A stretch of 64,000 nucleotides of DNA from a bacterium (GCA_018222765.1 JAAEZT010000001.1:269462-333461); one strand, 5' to 3'. Counted from the first letter of the stretch, positions 29,179-39,222 are shown. The notes: a model not told the origin generated them from the sequence alone. Translations and numbers: made by a program.

Positions 29179-31032
29179 ATGAAGCTCGTTTCTTTCTTTT
29201 CACTGCTCATCCTCTTCAACACGCACGCCCAAGAGCGTCCCAACATCCTCTGGCTTTCCTGCGAGGACATCAGCCCCACCATCGGCTGCTACGGTGATCC
29301 TCACGCCATTACACCCCACATCGACGCCCTGGCCAAACGCGGTGTTCGCTACACCCACGCCTTCACCACTGCCGGTGTCTGCGCGCCTTGCCGCAGCGGG
29401 ATCATCACCGGACTGTATCAGTCCACTCTCGGCACCCACCACATGCGCTGCAATGCCCAACTCCCACCGGAGGTAAAGCCCTTCCCCATCTACCTCCGCG
29501 AACAAGGCTATTTCTGTACCAATAATTCAAAAACCGACTACCAATTCAAAGCGCCCAAAGAAACCTGGGATATCTCGGGGAAAAAGGGGCACTGGCGTAA
29601 TCGCAGGGATCCTCAGCAACCCTTTTTCTCCGTCTTCAATTTCACCGGATGTCACGAATCCGGTATCGCAAGCACTTCGAAATATCAAACCGTTACCAAA
29701 ACACTCTCTCCCTCGGAGCGACAAGACCCCGCCAAGCTCACCACCCTGCCTCCATACTATCCTGACACCCCAGCCGTGCGCGAGGACTGGAGGCGCAACT
29801 ACGAAGTCATCACCGCAATGGACACCTGGGCCGGCGACCTTCTTGCCCAACTCAAGGAGGACGGCCTCGCCGAAAACACCATCGTCTTCTTTTGGTCCGA
29901 TCACGGCGTCGGGCTCCCTCGCGCCAAACGCTGGCTTTACGACTCCGGGACCCGAGTTCCTCTCATCGTCCACCTTCCCGAACGCTATCGCCAAAACAAA
30001 CAAGGTGCTCCCGGCACCGTCTCAAATCAACTTATCAGCTCTATTGATTTCGGCCCCACCACTCTCAGCCTCGCCGGTCTGCCCATCCCCAAAACGATGC
30101 AAGGCAGGCCCTTCCTAGGTAGCAAGATAGCGCCCGCCCGTGACTTCGTCTACGGTGCCCGCGACCGCATGGACGAGCGCTACGATATCATCCGCATGGT
30201 CCGGGACAAGCGCTTCAAATACATCCGCAATTACGAGCCCCTCAAAACTTTCTACCAATACATGGAGACTCCCGAAAAGGGTGTCACCATGAAGGAACTG
30301 CGAACCCTTCACGAAGCCGGAAAGCTCAAGCCCAACGCCGAAAAATTCTTCAACCCCACCAAGCCCAACGAAGAACTCTACGACTGCGAGGCCGATCCGA
30401 ACGAACTCAACAACCTCGCCGACGACCCTAAATTCTCCGGCGAACTCAAACGCCTCCGCTCCGCCCATCTGAAGTGGGTCAAGGACACCAAGGACGTTGG
30501 CCTCATCGCCGAACCCATCATCATCGAACTCGAAAAAGAAGTCGGCAGCCGCTACGGCATCCTCCGACAGAAAAATGGCGACGCCCTCGCCAAGAAACTC
30601 GCCGAAGCCGCCGTTCTCGCCTCATCCGGCCCATCCGCTCTGCCCAACCTGACCAAGCTTCTCGACGCTCACCACCCCGCCGTCCGCTATTGGGGAGCCA
30701 CCGGCCTCGGCAACCTCGGAGAAAAAGCCAAACCTTCCCAGACTCAACTCACCCAAGCTCTCGAGGACAAATCCCCCGCCGTCCAAATCGCCGCCTCGCG
30801 CGCCCTTTGCCATATGGGATCACCGGCAAAAGCCCTCCCTGTGCTACAACACCTTCTCATCAACGGAGCCGAGTGGGAACAGCTCCAATCAGCCATTGTC
30901 CTTGACGAAATCGACGACCAAGCCAAACCCGCCGAGGCGGAAATGAAAAAAGCCCTCAGCGCCAAAGTCGCCAAAAACAAGTATGTCATCCGCGTCATCA
31001 AACGCGCCTTTCAAGAGCTCGATATCCGTTAA
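29179..31032 (+). CDS. Secreted type I sulfatase with C-terminal HEAT-like repeats
   Basis: RPNILWLSCEDISPTIGCYG; TAGVCAPCRSGIITG (CxPxR); FFWSDHGVGLPRAKRW; C-terminal HPAVRYWGATGLGNLG...KSPAVQIAASRALCHMG. Confidence 0.9.
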   Translation: MKLVSFFSLLILFNTHAQERPNILWLSCEDISPTIGCYGDPHAITPHIDALAKRGVRYTHAFTTAGVCAPCRSGIITGLYQSTLGTHHMRCNAQLPPEVKPFPIYLREQGYFCTNNSKTDYQFKAPKETWDISGKKGHWRNRRDPQQPFFSVFNFTGCHESGIASTSKYQTVTKTLSPSERQDPAKLTTLPPYYPDTPAVREDWRRNYEVITAMDTWAGDLLAQLKEDGLAENTIVFFWSDHGVGLPRAKRWLYDSGTRVPLIVHLPERYRQNKQGAPGTVSNQLISSIDFGPTTLSLAGLPIPKTMQGRPFLGSKIAPARDFVYGARDRMDERYDIIRMVRDKRFKYIRNYEPLKTFYQYMETPEKGVTMKELRTLHEAGKLKPNAEKFFNPTKPNEELYDCEADPNELNNLADDPKFSGELKRLRSAHLKWVKDTKDVGLIAEPIIIELEKEVGSRYGILRQKNGDALAKKLAEAAVLASSGPSALPNLTKLLDAHHPAVRYWGATGLGNLGEKAKPSQTQLTQALEDKSPAVQIAASRALCHMGSPAKALPVLQHLLINGAEWEQLQSAIVLDEIDDQAKPAEAEMKKALSAKVAKNKYVIRVIKRAFQELDIR

Positions 31033-31159
31033 AGGATTCACTTCTCCTGATTTAAAAATCATCCAACAAGGTAAGCTCAAATCCTACCGTGGCTTTCTCC
31101 AGCTGTGAGATCTCGATGAAAGTTGCCCTTGCTCTCCCTTGCTAGACTAACCGCCTTCG

Positions 31160-31915
31160 CTAGCAAAACTCCACCACTCCCCACCTCAGCGGAAGGTGCA
31201 TATTCACAGCCCCCTGCGGACTCCATACCCAGTTATTTTCGGGGTGCTCCTGCTCTTCTGGATTAAGACTTTCGGCCAAAGGTGTTCCGTGAGGTGGAAT
31301 TCGAACATACTTTCCGTCCACGACGCGATGCTCCCACTGCACTCGAGAAAAATTGATCTTCCAGGAATCGCCGGGCTGTGGAGGCGACTGCTTCCCACGA
31401 TGATACTTCCGCAACTCCGACCACGGAAAAGCAATCTCAACCGACCAAGCTTCATCGAGATCATCGGGATTATTTAAAGAGCCTCGCACATGCACCGCGC
31501 TCTTCAAACCATTGAGATTGCATCCCAACACGGGAATTCCGCCTTCCCCGTATGGTTTCGGAAGACTCAGTTCCCATATCGACCCGAGCGCGTTGATCTC
31601 AAATTCGTAGTAATTCAAACCATCACAATCCGGATCGATGAAGACCTCAAAATCATTATCCTCGAACATCACCGCGTTCTTTTTGGTGATCGTTCCCCAG
31701 ACATGGGGCTCTTCCAGCTCAGCCCCGACGTAGAAAAACTCATCGTCCCACCCCATCTTTACACGCGTTCTAAAATGTGGCTTCAGTTCATCCTGTCCCG
31801 TGATGTCGACAAAATCGTCCGACCAAGGCAGGTCCGCCCAGGCAGAATCACTCATCGAACCATCGATAACAATCGGTGACTTCACCCGCTGACAGCGGTA
31901 GCGTCTCGGTTCCAT
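31160..31915 (-). CDS. CBM9-like carbohydrate-binding-domain protein
   Basis: IVIDGSMSDSAWADLPWSDDFVDITG...KMGWDDEFFYVGAELEEPHVWGT...FEDNDFEVFIDPDCDG...NALGSIWEL...WSVEIAFPWSEL. Confidence 0.8.
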   Translation of the reverse strand: MEPRRYRCQRVKSPIVIDGSMSDSAWADLPWSDDFVDITGQDELKPHFRTRVKMGWDDEFFYVGAELEEPHVWGTITKKNAVMFEDNDFEVFIDPDCDGLNYYEFEINALGSIWELSLPKPYGEGGIPVLGCNLNGLKSAVHVRGSLNNPDDLDEAWSVEIAFPWSELRKYHRGKQSPPQPGDSWKINFSRVQWEHRVVDGKYVRIPPHGTPLAESLNPEEQEHPENNWVWSPQGAVNMHLPLRWGVVEFC

Positions 31916-34194
31916 TAAAACTTGAGATTGAGTTGGGCAGCCGCAGCCATAGCTGGATCGAGACGTTCCTGATAAGAACTCCAAATTTCCTCCACACTCC
32001 GCGTCACTTTCCCCCGGAATTTTTCCACACCATTGACAATAACGATTACCTCTTGGTCCAACGACAGTAACTCGTCACTCAAACGGAGAGTCACTTGCCC
32101 AATCCCCTCGGCCTTGATCTCAATCTTTTGCCCAATCACCTGAGCTTCGATCACCTGCCCTCCCTTGGCCTGATCCTTGGGAACCGAGAGCCAATAGAAG
32201 CGATCATGGATGCGATTGCTCTGACACCAGACCACCTTCTTCGGCCAGGGATTGCGAGTATTCTTCGCCATCCACGGAAGAGCCTCGCGATCCTTACCAT
32301 TCATCCAATGACCGAGCTCTTTGTAAATCGTCACTTTGTGCCGATAACCACCAGAATCACCTGCGCGTAACTTCTCCAGCTTCTCCCCCCACTCGGCCGC
32401 GATCTGATTTCTTTTGTAGGCTGCATCCTTGCCACCCATGAAGATCATGAAGGGCAAATTGCGAAGCCCCAGAGGATTCGCATCATTGGGATGACCCGCC
32501 ATCATTGAGGCCGCCGCGAAACGATCCGCCATCCGTGGTGCCAGTTGATAGACGCCATCGCCTCCCGCCGAGTAACCCATCAGGTAAATCTTATTGGGAT
32601 TCACTCCCCGCACTGCGACCATGTTTTCGATCAAGCGCTGAAAGAGATCATCGATATGCCCTTCATGCCAAAGATTCCAGGTATTCGTGGGTGCACGCGG
32701 AGCGACCACGATCCCCTCAACCGGGGCGTAAAGCCTGATTTGGTTGTGCCATTGTTGATCATTAACACGAGCCGGAGCGCCTCCGCCACCATGCATGGAA
32801 ATCCACAAGGACCGGTCTCCCTCTTTCGCCTCACCAAAGACTTTCTCGAGAAATTTCATCTCCTTACCTGCCGCCTTGATCACCTTCGTATCCAATTCCG
32901 CCTTCCGCTCATTCAACGAATCTTCCAACAACTTCCCAAAAATCAATCCAGACGCCTCTTCTGCCTCTGCCTTCGTAACCGCTCCTTCCGGGACCGAAAG
33001 ATGACGCTCTTCCGGCAATAATTTGAGCCAATCCATAACACCTTCCTTAAAACCAGCCACTGCACCCAATTGATCCCAATACACTTCAACGGTAGCCTCT
33101 CCTTTGCCGGGAGATTTCACCATCGCAGTCCGTTTTACTCCGCCAAACTCTACCTCAAGTTGATGCGGTGAATCAGCGGACACTTTGAGGGTGGCCATAT
33201 CATTCAGATCTGACGTTCCCGCTTTGGAGGTCGCTGTTTCCGCATTCCCGATCAAGCTTATCTTCGCCACGATTCGTTTTCCACCCCGGCGATCCCAAAC
33301 ACGCAAATTGAGAACCACATCGCTTCCCTGCTTCGTAACAGGTTTGGCGTAGCGATCAGTGACATTGACTGCTGCCACACTCTTATCCTTGAGCGCCCAA
33401 ACCATGGGGAAATGGCTTCCCGATCTCTTCCAGGAACTCGCCCAGATGGCATGCTTCCAGTCACTCGCAATCGCCTTGGAAGCATCACCGTTGAACCACG
33501 CTCGATTTAAGCCTTTCTCGTTATACTCGTCAGCCCCCGTGAAAAACCACCCACCATCATAAAGTTCAACCCAAGTATGATTCCCCCGCTTGTTCGCCCA
33601 AAGCGCTGTCCCCGCAATACGTGCCGGCACTCCAACCGACCGGCAGGCATCGACCAAAATAATTGATAATCCCGTGCAGGTCGCCATCCCCAGAGCTTTC
33701 GATTCAGCCGGGCTTTGGTTCGGCGCTTTCCGCCCTGTATTGTAGTGCACCTTGATGATATTGAAGAACTCCCTGTTGATTGTCTGGGCAGCTTCGGTAG
33801 CCGTCTTGCAATCCTTCACCAACCTAGAGCATTGTTCATAAAATTCCGGCCGCCAGGACTCACGGGTTTCATCGAGCGAGGCATAAGGAAGAACATCATT
33901 CAGAAAAATTTCCTTGGGCACCGCCTTGGCCCACGTGAATTGCTTTCGTGCTTTAAAGGCCAAGGAGAGATTTTCCATAAGGAAACCCTTTTTCAATGAC
34001 TGAAGATCCTTCGGTGGCATTCCCTTCACCAAAAAGCGCGCTGCTTTGTTTCCGAATTGACCATGTTTCTTTCCGGCGTTTTCAAGAAACCCGGAAATTT
34101 CGGAAGCATTCTCTCCCGCTAATTTTAATTGATCCTCTATCGAAGCCTTCGCGAAGGCGCCGAGAAGAAAGAAAATCGTGAGCCACTTGTTCAT
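31915..34194 (-). CDS. Secreted transglutaminase-core domain fused to an alpha/beta-hydrolase (esterase-like) domain
   Basis: ESKALGMATCTGLSIILVDACRSVGVPARIAGTALWANKRGNHTWVELYDGGW (Cys-His-Asp core); WISMHGGGGAP...IYLMGYSAGGDGVYQLAPRMADRFAAASMMAGH. Confidence 0.82.
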   Translation of the reverse strand: MNKWLTIFFLLGAFAKASIEDQLKLAGENASEISGFLENAGKKHGQFGNKAARFLVKGMPPKDLQSLKKGFLMENLSLAFKARKQFTWAKAVPKEIFLNDVLPYASLDETRESWRPEFYEQCSRLVKDCKTATEAAQTINREFFNIIKVHYNTGRKAPNQSPAESKALGMATCTGLSIILVDACRSVGVPARIAGTALWANKRGNHTWVELYDGGWFFTGADEYNEKGLNRAWFNGDASKAIASDWKHAIWASSWKRSGSHFPMVWALKDKSVAAVNVTDRYAKPVTKQGSDVVLNLRVWDRRGGKRIVAKISLIGNAETATSKAGTSDLNDMATLKVSADSPHQLEVEFGGVKRTAMVKSPGKGEATVEVYWDQLGAVAGFKEGVMDWLKLLPEERHLSVPEGAVTKAEAEEASGLIFGKLLEDSLNERKAELDTKVIKAAGKEMKFLEKVFGEAKEGDRSLWISMHGGGGAPARVNDQQWHNQIRLYAPVEGIVVAPRAPTNTWNLWHEGHIDDLFQRLIENMVAVRGVNPNKIYLMGYSAGGDGVYQLAPRMADRFAAASMMAGHPNDANPLGLRNLPFMIFMGGKDAAYKRNQIAAEWGEKLEKLRAGDSGGYRHKVTIYKELGHWMNGKDREALPWMAKNTRNPWPKKVVWCQSNRIHDRFYWLSVPKDQAKGGQVIEAQVIGQKIEIKAEGIGQVTLRLSDELLSLDQEVIVIVNGVEKFRGKVTRSVEEIWSSYQERLDPAMAAAAQLNLKF

Positions 34195-34238
34195 ACCCAC
34201 GACCGTAGCCCCTCCCCGAGCGCACTCAAGGCGGGAAA

Positions 34239-34655
34239 TCACTCGGAACACCAACGCTCCTGCCATTCCTTGGGCAGGCGCTGGGGACGGCTCTGCGGCA
34301 TCTGCACCAAAGCCAGAGCCTGACGACAGGTGACGAGGGGCTTGGTCTCGCCTTTTCTCACCATGGTGAATTCACACCAAAACCTCACCCGCTCGAATTC
34401 CGTTACGTGGCCTTTGATTTCCAAATGATCACCAAGCTTCGCCGAAGCGCGGTAATCAATCTCAGTCCGAACAACCACTGGATACAACTGCGTCTCCGCC
34501 ATCGTAGGAAGATCCATCCCCATCAAGCCTGCCAATTTAGTGCGACAGGTTTCAATCATGCGCAGGTAGGCTATGTTGTGCACTACGCCACCACAGTCGG
34601 TATCGAAAAACATGACCTCCTCTTCGGTGATGTAATTTAACTCAGCAAGACTCAT
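34239..34655 (-). CDS. Acyl-CoA thioesterase (4HBT/YbgC-like hotdog fold)
   Basis: VMFFDTDCGGVVHNIAYLRMIETCRTKL, TEIDYRASAKLGDHLEI. Confidence 0.85.
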   Translation of the reverse strand: MSLAELNYITEEEVMFFDTDCGGVVHNIAYLRMIETCRTKLAGLMGMDLPTMAETQLYPVVVRTEIDYRASAKLGDHLEIKGHVTEFERVRFWCEFTMVRKGETKPLVTCRQALALVQMPQSRPQRLPKEWQERWCSE

Positions 34656-34694
34656 TGTTTACCCAACAGGTTGACCTTCATCGTTGTATGGAAG

Positions 34695-35040
34695 CTAAAC
34701 CAATGACACAGCGCGAACGTCGACGTCCTTTTTGTAGAGCTTGATGGGTTCCGGTTCAAGGGCTATTCGTGTAGCATCAACCTTCTCTTCCAACTCGGAA
34801 ATCTCCTCCTTGGGATCGACCACGATCGCCAGAGCATTATCCATCATTGCCTCCTCGAGTAGACCAATACATGGCCCGGTCTCTCAAGAACCGGTCATTC
34901 CCAGCACCACCCCCTTGCGTAACGAGGTCCTTTGAGTTGTAGAGAAGCAAATCTTCCGTGACCTCGCTTTTCTCGGTGTCATCTTCCTCGCCTAGGTAAA
35001 AAGACCCTAATTTTTCGTATCCACCGACTTGCTCGACCAT
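34695..35040 (-). pseudogene. Decayed remnant of a HerA/DUF87-type P-loop ATPase (internally deleted, frameshifted, nonsense in Walker A)
   Basis: Frame 1: YEKLGSFYLGEEDDTEKSEVTEDLLLYNSKDLVTQG; frame 2: VVLGMTGS*ETGPCIGLLEEAMMDNALAIVVDPKEEISELEEKVDATRIALEPEPIKLYKKDVDVRAVSLV*. Confidence 0.75.
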
Positions 35041-35096
35041 GGAAGAACGGAGGAATTCGGAATTTCTAAATCCAAAATTCCCTTTATTATCTCCCC

Positions 35097-36182
35097 GTGA
35101 CCGAATCACCACCACGCGCCTGGGCCGAAATCGACCTGAGCGCTCTGCTTCACAATCTCGCCGTTGCCCGCAAACTCTCTGGCAAGGAGGTCATGGCGGT
35201 AATCAAAGCGGGCGCCTACGGCCACGGTCTGGAGGAAACCGCCCGCGCTCTCGACGATTGCGGCCTGCCATTTCTAGGCGTCGCCAATGCCGGCGAGGCC
35301 CGCCGAGTCGCCCGCGCAGGCATCAAAACCACGCCTTATATCCTCGGCGCAACCCTCCCGGCAGAACGCGCTGAAATTGCCGTAAACGGATGGACACCAT
35401 GCCTCTGCTCTCTCGACGAAATCGCCCACTTTAATCAACTCGGGAGAGCGAAACCAATTTCCGCTCACCTTGCTTTAGATACCGGAATGGGCCGAGGCGG
35501 TTTTTTACCCGACCAAATCCCAGAAGCCCTTGTCGCCATAAAATCATCCCCCGGAATCAAGCTCACCGGCATCGGCTCTCATCTTCCGGTCGCAGATGAA
35601 GACGAAACCTTCACGCGTCAACAGATCGCTCTCTACGATAAAATTGCTACCACCATCCCACAGGATCATTCCCCTTTTCACATCCACATCAGCAATTCCG
35701 CCGGACTGATGAAATACCGCAGCGTAACAAGCAACCTCGTGCGCCCCGGCCTGTTGCTCTATGGAATCTCGCCCTTTCCGGATGAGCAAAAACAACTCAA
35801 GCCCGTGATGTCACTCAAAACACGCATCTCGGTGATCAACGAGCTTCCCAAAGGTCATGGTGTCTCATACGGGCGAACCTTGCTCACCCGCGACACTAAG
35901 GCGGCTGTTCTTGGGATTGGGTATGGCGATGGCTACCCTCGTTCACTCTCCGAAAAAGGAACCAAGGTCCTCATCAACGGAACGCTCTGTCCACTTCTCG
36001 GCCGAGTCACAATGGACCAAATCATCGTCGATGTTACCGAACTTTCCAAGTGCCAACCCGGCGATGAAGCGATCCTCTTTGGCGCCGACCTTCTCGTGTC
36101 AGATCTCGCGCTCAAAGCTGGATCCATTCCGTGGGAGCTTCTCACCCAAATCACGCCACGGGTCGAACGACGTTATCTTTAA
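35097..36182 (+). CDS. alr: Alanine racemase
   Basis: RAWAEIDLSALLHNLAV, VIKAGAYGHG (PLP Lys), HLALDTGMGRGGF, GVSYGRTL; GTG start. Confidence 0.93.
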   Translation: MTESPPRAWAEIDLSALLHNLAVARKLSGKEVMAVIKAGAYGHGLEETARALDDCGLPFLGVANAGEARRVARAGIKTTPYILGATLPAERAEIAVNGWTPCLCSLDEIAHFNQLGRAKPISAHLALDTGMGRGGFLPDQIPEALVAIKSSPGIKLTGIGSHLPVADEDETFTRQQIALYDKIATTIPQDHSPFHIHISNSAGLMKYRSVTSNLVRPGLLLYGISPFPDEQKQLKPVMSLKTRISVINELPKGHGVSYGRTLLTRDTKAAVLGIGYGDGYPRSLSEKGTKVLINGTLCPLLGRVTMDQIIVDVTELSKCQPGDEAILFGADLLVSDLALKAGSIPWELLTQITPRVERRYL

Positions 36183-38407
36183 CGTTCGAGGATCAACTTT
36201 TTCTCTTCCTTAAGGAAGGCTCTGAGCTCCAAATCATTCTCTCCAAAATCCATCAAGACAGCACCCGTCTCGGCCTGATTAAAGATCTCTATTCCATTAC
36301 GCTCCATCGTTTGAATCCAATTTTGGGGAGGCTTTTCAAAAGGCGGATAGTTCGCCGCACTAGTGATGACTGCTTTAGCACCAGTTGCTTTCAAAAAAGG
36401 CATGTTGATCGAATTTCCATGGTGATGCCTCCCAAGAAGAATGACATCGGCTGCCAAATCATATTCTCCTTTCAACAACGCCAATTCATCTTCCAAACCC
36501 AAGTCCCCTAACAGCAGGACACGCCAGCCTTTCCAATGCACCCGCATCACCATAGTACGATTGTCTGCAATTCCACGATCTTCCGACAACCCCTCTCGAA
36601 TCACCTCCAGCCAAACATCCCCACCCAATGGGTAGCGCTGGCCACGGGTCCCAACAAGAATCTTACAACCATGATCTTCAGCTCCTGAGGTAAACTCCCG
36701 GTAACTGGGACTTCGAGCTTTCATCGTTGGAATAATCGCCTCCCTCATGTCCCCCTGTTGCATCAAGAGATGAGCTCCTCCGACGTGGTCACCATCCGGA
36801 TGACTTAAGGCAAGCATCTCCACCTCCGCACCCCATTTTCTCAAAATTGACCGAAGAGTATGTCGATAGAATTTTTCACTTCCGACATCGATCATCACGC
36901 CTCCCCCCACATTCAGATAGGACGCCGCTCCGCCATCCGCCGGATCGAACACCACCCAATCCGCACCGGTTTCCCGCCTTGTCTTCCAATGCCCCATGGG
37001 CACGGACGCAAAACCATCCGCCGTATAGTATGCCGTGCGAGCAATCGCGCCATTAAGTCGATTCGAGAGCATTCCCAACTCCGGAAAAAACACACCCAGA
37101 AAAGAACCCGCAAAAGCCAAGCCCAGAATCACGGTGGTGAGAGGGATTAGGACAAGACTCGCAAGCACCGAGATCGGCGTGACAATTCCAAAATGCCAAA
37201 GCATAAAAGGAAACGACCCCAGCCAGGCCACAATCGAAGTCGCACCAAGAGCCGCAAAATATCTCCTCACTGCCAGCCACCTTCGCTGCCAAACATCGAG
37301 CAGCCGCAGTGGGAAAAAGGAATCTACCTCGGCGAACTTTCCCGTGAAACGGTAAGCAACCCCAACACCTGCCCCAATCGCCATCAGAACCCCATATGAT
37401 AATTGAAACCCAATTTGCTTCACTTGCGTTGGATCCCAAATCACTGCCAACACAAAACTCAAGGCGAGCGCGTTGAACAAAGAAGGCCGCCGTCGCAACA
37501 CAAAGGCTCCAAGGAAACAAGCTGCCATCAAGGTCGCACGCACTGCGGGCGGGCGGGCGCCCGTGACCATGGCATAGGACACCATCGCCAGAAGCACCAC
37601 CACTACCCCCACCCGCCGGGGAACGGGGAGATTCATCAACACCATCCAGGCGATCGCTCCCACCAAGGTGACATGCAAACCACTCACGGCAAAAACATGC
37701 ATTGCTCCGCTCTCCCGAAAAGCCACGCTGATTTCGGAATCGGCAGGCGGCTTTTCACCCAATACCATCGCTTGAATTACCGATTGACCCACCAAATCAT
37801 TTTCCAGACCGGCACTAACACCCTCTTGCAGCCTTAACTTCAACCTCTCCGCCCATCGGACGGGCGCCGATTGCCAACGAAGCCCCCTGGACTCAGCAAC
37901 AACGATGGACAAGCCCCGCTCAATCGATTTTTTTTCCCAGTAATCCAACATGGAAAACTCATCTGGATTTCTGAGAATTCCGGGAGAGAACAACTTCCCT
38001 CTCACCTCAAGAATCTCACCTGCACGATACTCTGAGGCACGCATCACCATCACTTTGCGGACTTCACCACTGTTCATCTCAAGCCGCCCGGATCGTTGAC
38101 TTTCAAAAACAGCGTCGACCCGCCCCAAGGTAAGAGTTCCTTCCACAAATTCGCTTCCCGATTGCCGATGACTTTCTCCCACCCGAGATTCAATCACTTC
38201 GGTTCGCCACGCCACACAAACGACCAAGCAAACTAACAGAATCCTCCATTTCCAATCAGGCTCGGAAAGCAACTGGGCCAGCCCCAGAAGCCCGAGTGCC
38301 CACACCACTGATTCAGAGAAGAGCACACCTGATAACGAGGCAAATGCCAGAGAGGCTAAAGGGGCCAGAACAATAAAGTTCTGCCATTTTTTCAATAACC
38401 AAGACAC
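36179..38407 (-). CDS. comEC: ComEC/Rec2-family DNA internalization competence protein
   Basis: DUF4131-like N-terminus, HVFAVSGLHVTLVGAI competence domain, C-terminal metallo-beta-lactamase-like ALSHPDGDHVGGA. Confidence 0.92.
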   Translation of the reverse strand: MSWLLKKWQNFIVLAPLASLAFASLSGVLFSESVVWALGLLGLAQLLSEPDWKWRILLVCLVVCVAWRTEVIESRVGESHRQSGSEFVEGTLTLGRVDAVFESQRSGRLEMNSGEVRKVMVMRASEYRAGEILEVRGKLFSPGILRNPDEFSMLDYWEKKSIERGLSIVVAESRGLRWQSAPVRWAERLKLRLQEGVSAGLENDLVGQSVIQAMVLGEKPPADSEISVAFRESGAMHVFAVSGLHVTLVGAIAWMVLMNLPVPRRVGVVVVLLAMVSYAMVTGARPPAVRATLMAACFLGAFVLRRRPSLFNALALSFVLAVIWDPTQVKQIGFQLSYGVLMAIGAGVGVAYRFTGKFAEVDSFFPLRLLDVWQRRWLAVRRYFAALGATSIVAWLGSFPFMLWHFGIVTPISVLASLVLIPLTTVILGLAFAGSFLGVFFPELGMLSNRLNGAIARTAYYTADGFASVPMGHWKTRRETGADWVVFDPADGGAASYLNVGGGVMIDVGSEKFYRHTLRSILRKWGAEVEMLALSHPDGDHVGGAHLLMQQGDMREAIIPTMKARSPSYREFTSGAEDHGCKILVGTRGQRYPLGGDVWLEVIREGLSEDRGIADNRTMVMRVHWKGWRVLLLGDLGLEDELALLKGEYDLAADVILLGRHHHGNSINMPFLKATGAKAVITSAANYPPFEKPPQNWIQTMERNGIEIFNQAETGAVLMDFGENDLELRAFLKEEKKLILER

Positions 38408-38418
38408 CGGTTCTCGCT

Positions 38419-39105
38419 CTATATCGCACCCAGTTCCCTCAGCTTATGAGTAGCATTGGCGGCATGCCTACCTCCGGGTAATTCCTCGATTACCTGCCGA
38501 AGAATTTGAATCGCCCCTTCATGCTGCTCCAAATCATGTTCATAAATATCGGCAATCCGGAACATGAAGAAAGCAGCATCATTCTCCCGCCAATCACTCG
38601 ACTCAAGAGCTTCTCTCAAGGTGTCAACTGCTAGTGACGGGCTCTCCAAATTATCGTGCTGGATCTTGGCGACTTCCACGATGGGAAACCGATTAGCCTT
38701 ATCCCGCTTCCAAACCTCCCGATAAAGCCGGATGGCCTCGGTATATTCTCCTTTGGCAAATGCGGCCTGCGCATCATGCATCTCATCCTCGTCGATCTCT
38801 TCCGTCGAACCATATACTTCCTCCGCAACCTTTTCTACTGCGGCAGGCAAAAAATAGGTCACCCCTAAAATACCGGCATACAGCACTGTGATCATGAAAG
38901 GCACTGCTGTCGCGATCATGACATCCCCCGTCCGATCAGCCTCATCAGCGACGTAGGTCTCGGCATAATCGTCATTCAAATAGGCCTCATCCGCATCCTT
39001 CTTTGCCTGTTCAGCCTTGGCATTTGCTCGGGCCCACGAGCCAACGGTAACTATCATCATGACCAACAAGATCATCATGTGGATTAAAAATTTCTTATTC
39101 ATCAT
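38419..39105 (-). CDS. Membrane protein with tetratricopeptide-like repeats
   Basis: Two TM segments, then AQAAFAKGEYTEAIRLYREVWKRDKANRF TPR-like pattern. Confidence 0.72.
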   Translation of the reverse strand: MMNKKFLIHMMILLVMMIVTVGSWARANAKAEQAKKDADEAYLNDDYAETYVADEADRTGDVMIATAVPFMITVLYAGILGVTYFLPAAVEKVAEEVYGSTEEIDEDEMHDAQAAFAKGEYTEAIRLYREVWKRDKANRFPIVEVAKIQHDNLESPSLAVDTLREALESSDWRENDAAFFMFRIADIYEHDLEQHEGAIQILRQVIEELPGGRHAANATHKLRELGAI

Positions 39106-39164
39106 TCACCCAACAATCTAGTCACGAATGAATTCAATGGGAAGTTCTCTTTGCATTCAAAAAA

Positions 39165-39192
39165 AAGAGCCGCGATCAAAATCGCGGCTCTT
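39165..39192 (-). terminator. Rho-independent terminator for the minus-strand small lipoprotein gene
   Basis: 12-bp perfect stem AAGAGCCGCGAT-N4-ATCGCGGCTCTT followed on the minus strand by a T-tract. Confidence 0.85.
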
Positions 39193-39222
39193 GGAAGATG
39201 ATTTCACCCCTAGGGTGTCCGA

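Noticed and set aside
34741-35115. ORFs 34741..34935 (+) and 34837..35115 (-) as independent genes
   Set aside because: The minus-strand sequence is better explained as frames of a decayed ATPase pseudogene; the plus ORF is its shadow.
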